Assembly (NCBI GenBank): GCA_023436745.1
Contig: JAEZHZ010000224.1
Location: 1 to 15,385, forward strand
Direction: 5' to 3'
Source of the DNA: Pseudomonadota bacterium
Lineage (GTDB): Bacteria; Pseudomonadota; Alphaproteobacteria; Rhizobiales; Devosiaceae
DNA length: 15,385 bases
Within the stretch, counting starts at the first letter, position 1; every line of letters starts with the position of its first letter. Shown here one piece after another: positions 12,680-15,385 of this stretch. The position numbers were made by a program, and so were the translations under genes. The notes under the pieces are model-generated. The model was given only the letters and a program-made list of their open reading frames with translations. It searched no databases and was not told where the DNA came from.

Positions 12680-15310
12680 ATGCCCGCAGCCGCCACCGAA
12701 CTGCTCAAGGAATACCGCGCCAAGCGCGACTTCACGAAGACGCAGGAGCCCTCGGGCGACAGGGCCGGCGGCACGGAGGGCGCAGCGCAGCCATTGCGGT
12801 TCTGCGTCCAGAAGCACGACGCCACGCGTCTTCACTACGATTTCCGCATCGAGCTCGACGGCGTGCTCAAGAGCTGGGCCGTCACCCGGGGGCCGTCGGA
12901 TAACCCCGCCGACAAGCGCCTCGCCGTCCATGTCGAGGACCATCCCCTCGACTATGGCGACTTCGAAGGCACCATCCCGGAAGGCGAATACGGCGGCGGC
13001 ACCGTCATGCTGTGGGATGAAGGCACCTGGGAGCCGGTCGGCGATCCGCATGAGGGCCTTGAATCCGGCGATCTCAAGATGCGCCTCAACGGCAAGCGGC
13101 TGAAGGGGGAGTACGTTCTCGTCCACATGAAGGGCCGCGACACCAAACGCAAATCCGGTGCCCCGCGCGAGAACTGGCTGCTCATCAAGCATCGCGACAA
13201 ATATGCCCGCGACGATGGCCCGCTGCTGACGGAGCGCTTCACCAAATCGGTCTCGAGCGGCCGGGATCTCGACGGCATCGCCAGGGGCCTGAAGCCGAAG
13301 AAGGGCTCCACTACCCCCGCCGAAAACGTCTGGCACTCCGATGCCGGACCCAAGGCGGCCGAAAAACCGGCGAGCAAGAAGGCTGCTGCCGGCTTAAAGC
13401 TCCCGACCAGGGCCAAGGCCAAGCCCGAGGCCCTGCCCGACTATCGTCCGCCGCAGCTCGCCACCCTGGTCTCCGAGGTGCCGGATGGCCCCGGCTGGGT
13501 CTTCGAGATGAAGTACGACGGCTATCGCTGCCTCGCCGCGGTGTCGGGCAGTTCCGTGCGCCTCTATACCCGCACCGGTCAGGACTGGACCGACAAGTTC
13601 GCGGCCATCGCCCCGGCCTTCGAAACCCTGACCGCGGGCAGCGCCCTGATCGACGGCGAGCTCTGCGCCTTCGACGACAAGGGCCGCACCGACTTCTCGA
13701 CCCTCAAGACCAACCTGTCGACCGGCGGGCCCCTCACCTTCTTCGCCTTCGGCCTACTCGAGCAGGATGGTGAGGACCTAACCCGCCTACCCCTCGCCGA
13801 GCGCAAGCAGCGCCTCGAAGAACTCCTCGGCAAGGCAGGGGCGAACCCGATGGTCCAGTTCTCGACCCATGTTGCCGGCAATGGCCAGAAGGTATTCGAA
13901 ACCGTCTGCCGGGCCGAGCATGAGGGCATCATCGCCAAGCGCTCCGACGATCCCTACCGGGGCGAGCGCACCCGCTCCTGGCTCAAGATCAAGTGCTCGA
14001 GGCGCCAGGAGTTCATCATCGCCGGCTGGTCGCCATCGACCCGAAAGAAGACCTTCGGCTCCCTGCTCATCGGCACCCTGGAGGATGGCAGGCTCGTCTA
14101 TCGCGGCCGCGTCGGCACCGGCTTCACTCAGGCGGATTCCCGCGCGCTCCAGCAGGAGCTGGATCGCCGCGCGCGCAAGACCAGCCCGTTCGACAAGGTG
14201 CCGCGCCCCATCGCCCGCACCGCCCGCTGGGTCGCGCCGGAACTGGTGGCGGAAGTCGCCTTCACCGAGTTCACGCCCGATGGCGTCCTGCGCCACCCCT
14301 CGTTCCTCGGCCTGCGCGAGGACAAGCCGGCCGCCGAGATCACCATCGAAAAACCGGCCGACAGCCCAGAGGAGGCGCCGGCACCGGCGGTCGCGCTCAG
14401 CCCGCAGGCCGGAATCCACGCCGCAGAGGCGGCCGGCGTCAGGCTGACCAGTCCCGACCGCGTCGTCTATCCCGGCCAGGGCGTCACCAAAGCCGACCTC
14501 GTCGCCTATTACGCCGCCGTCGCCGAGCGCATGCTGCCCTATATCGAGCAGCGTCCGCTCAGCCTCGTGCGCTGTCCGCAGGGCCGCGCCAAGTACTGCT
14601 TCTTTCAAAAGCATGACACCGGCGCCTTCCCCGACCAGATGAAGCACATTCCCATTGCCGAGAAGGACGGGCATACCGAGGAGTACTTCTATATCGAGGA
14701 TCTCGCCGGCCTCATCGCCGGCACCCAGATGAACGTGCTCGAATGGCACCTGTGGGGCGCCCGCATCAGGGATGTCGAGAAGGCCGAACGGCTGATCTTC
14801 GACATCGACCCTGACGTCGGCCTCGACTTCGCCGAGGTCAGGCGCGCCGCCGCCGACATCCGCGATCTGCTCGCCGAGATCGGCCTCGAAACCTACCCGC
14901 TCGTCAGCGGCGGCAAGGGCGTCCATGTCATCGCCCCGGTGCGCCCCACCCTCGAATGGCCGGAGGTGAAGGCGTTCTGCAAGGGCGTCGCGAACCTGCT
15001 CGCCGATCGCGAACCCGAGCGTTTCACCGCCAATATCCGCAAGGACAAGCGCAAGGGACGGATGTTCATCGATTACCTCCGCAATGAGCGTGGCGCCACC
15101 GCCATCGCCCCCTGGTCCACCCGCTCCCGCGAGGGCGCCCCCGTCGCCGTGCCCATCACCTGGAGCGAACTCGAGACCCTGCGGGCCGCCAACCAGTTCT
15201 CCCTCCCCGAAGCCGCCGCCCGCGCCCGCCAGCCCGACCCCTGGAAAGGCTACTTCACCACCACCCAGTCCATCACCACGAAGATGCGCAAGGCCGTCGG
15301 AGCAGACTGA
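12680..15310 (+). CDS. ligD: Multifunctional DNA ligase D (phosphoesterase-ligase-polymerase)
   Basis: This 876-residue ATP-dependent ligase completes Ku-bound end joining. Domains are in the Pseudomonas-type order. The 3'-phosphoesterase (about 37-170) has QKHDATRLHYDFRIELDG (His46, His52, Asp54), His88 and PEGEYGGGTV. A Lys/Ala-rich linker follows (203-250). The ligase (about 255-550) has nucleophile Lys278 in EMKYDGYR, IDGELCAFD, EGIIAKR (415-421) and the motif V sequence WLKIKC (434-439). The polymerase/primase (about 585-865) has VYPGQGVTKADL, metal-binding Asp708/Asp710 in FDIDPD, SGGKGVHV (743-750) and Asp798 in FIDYLRN. All catalytic residues I can place are intact, and length is typical. 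The ATG at 12680 lies three bases after the ku stop with no clear ribosome site, so translation is probably coupled. Confidence 0.97.
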   Translation: MPAAATELLKEYRAKRDFTKTQEPSGDRAGGTEGAAQPLRFCVQKHDATRLHYDFRIELDGVLKSWAVTRGPSDNPADKRLAVHVEDHPLDYGDFEGTIPEGEYGGGTVMLWDEGTWEPVGDPHEGLESGDLKMRLNGKRLKGEYVLVHMKGRDTKRKSGAPRENWLLIKHRDKYARDDGPLLTERFTKSVSSGRDLDGIARGLKPKKGSTTPAENVWHSDAGPKAAEKPASKKAAAGLKLPTRAKAKPEALPDYRPPQLATLVSEVPDGPGWVFEMKYDGYRCLAAVSGSSVRLYTRTGQDWTDKFAAIAPAFETLTAGSALIDGELCAFDDKGRTDFSTLKTNLSTGGPLTFFAFGLLEQDGEDLTRLPLAERKQRLEELLGKAGANPMVQFSTHVAGNGQKVFETVCRAEHEGIIAKRSDDPYRGERTRSWLKIKCSRRQEFIIAGWSPSTRKKTFGSLLIGTLEDGRLVYRGRVGTGFTQADSRALQQELDRRARKTSPFDKVPRPIARTARWVAPELVAEVAFTEFTPDGVLRHPSFLGLREDKPAAEITIEKPADSPEEAPAPAVALSPQAGIHAAEAAGVRLTSPDRVVYPGQGVTKADLVAYYAAVAERMLPYIEQRPLSLVRCPQGRAKYCFFQKHDTGAFPDQMKHIPIAEKDGHTEEYFYIEDLAGLIAGTQMNVLEWHLWGARIRDVEKAERLIFDIDPDVGLDFAEVRRAAADIRDLLAEIGLETYPLVSGGKGVHVIAPVRPTLEWPEVKAFCKGVANLLADREPERFTANIRKDKRKGRMFIDYLRNERGATAIAPWSTRSREGAPVAVPITWSELETLRAANQFSLPEAAARARQPDPWKGYFTTTQSITTKMRKAVGAD

Positions 15311-15358
15311 GTTCCCCCATCTCTCCCGCCCCCCAGGGGTGCCCCGATGTCTCCTCCC

Positions 15359-15378
15359 CCTCCCCCTTCAGGGGGAGG
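15359..15378. repeat. Dispersed C/G-rich hairpin repeat, copy 2
   Basis: CCTCCCCC (15359-15366) and GGGGGAGG (15371-15378) form a perfect 8-bp stem with loop TTCA, 48 bases after the ligD stop and within a pyrimidine-rich tract (15311-15366). It matches the unit at 2550-2571 in stem, loop and orientation, and is followed by TAAGGTG where the window ends. It may terminate the ku-ligD transcript, although no T-run is visible in the window. Confidence 0.7.
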
Positions 15379-15385
15379 TAAGGTG

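Noticed and set aside
13787..14926. 379-codon open frame on the minus strand within ligD
   Set aside because: ligD is intact with all catalytic motifs across this region; the reverse frame is a composition artefact.
1..15385. Search for CRISPR arrays, transposases, integrases, tRNA or rRNA genes, and defence islands
   Set aside because: No regularly spaced repeats, mobile-element proteins, cloverleaf sequence or recognisable defence genes were seen; Ku-LigD is a known repair system.

Overview
The window is high-GC, densely coded DNA with short intergenic gaps and many near-contiguous gene pairs. It most likely comes from an alphaproteobacterium of the order Hyphomicrobiales (Rhizobiales), perhaps a Devosia-like genus. 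The support is the gene mix: a DUF982 protein, a DUF459-type SGNH hydrolase beside an MltB-like transglycosylase, a Ku with a lysine-rich tail followed by a LigD of PE-ligase-polymerase order, and dispersed CCTCCCC/GGGGAGG hairpins. The taxon is inferred, because no marker RNA is present. I see no RNA gene, CRISPR array, transposase, phage gene or integration scar, and no gap over 300 bases without a gene.

Layout. (1) 1-2511, plus strand: the end of gltB, a glutathione S-transferase-like gene and gltD overlap one another, so the GST gene sits inside the NADPH glutamate synthase operon. (2) 2512-4110: a dispersed hairpin repeat, a small DUF982 gene (minus), hpt for purine salvage (plus, divergent from DUF982) and an AHSA1/SRPBCC protein (minus). 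(3) 4236-7783, minus strand: galE, an MltB-family lytic transglycosylase and a DUF459 SGNH hydrolase form a likely three-gene operon (gaps 11 and 15 bases). galU diverges from galE (plus, 7874-8758), so the two UDP-sugar genes share one intergenic region. (4) 8755-11572, minus strand: a slipin/band-7 (SPFH) protein and its NfeD partner, one base apart, then an outer-membrane beta-barrel protein whose stop codon interlocks with that of galU. (5) 11711-15310, plus strand: ku and ligD, three bases apart, the two-component bacterial non-homologous end-joining system, followed at the window edge by a second copy of the hairpin repeat.

How the genes work together. GltB and GltD form one enzyme for ammonium assimilation. 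GalU makes UDP-glucose and GalE interconverts it with UDP-galactose for envelope polysaccharides, while the transglycosylase and SGNH hydrolase probably act on periplasmic glycan. Slipin plus NfeD is a conserved membrane-quality or microdomain pair. Ku plus LigD repairs double-strand breaks. I do not see a clearly new defence or mobile system. The observations most worth a second look are the GST gene embedded between gltB and gltD, the transglycosylase/SGNH-hydrolase pair with its glutamine-rich linker, the TTG start of galU behind an out-of-frame decoy ATG, the CTAG stop shared by two convergent genes, and the palindrome upstream of ku.
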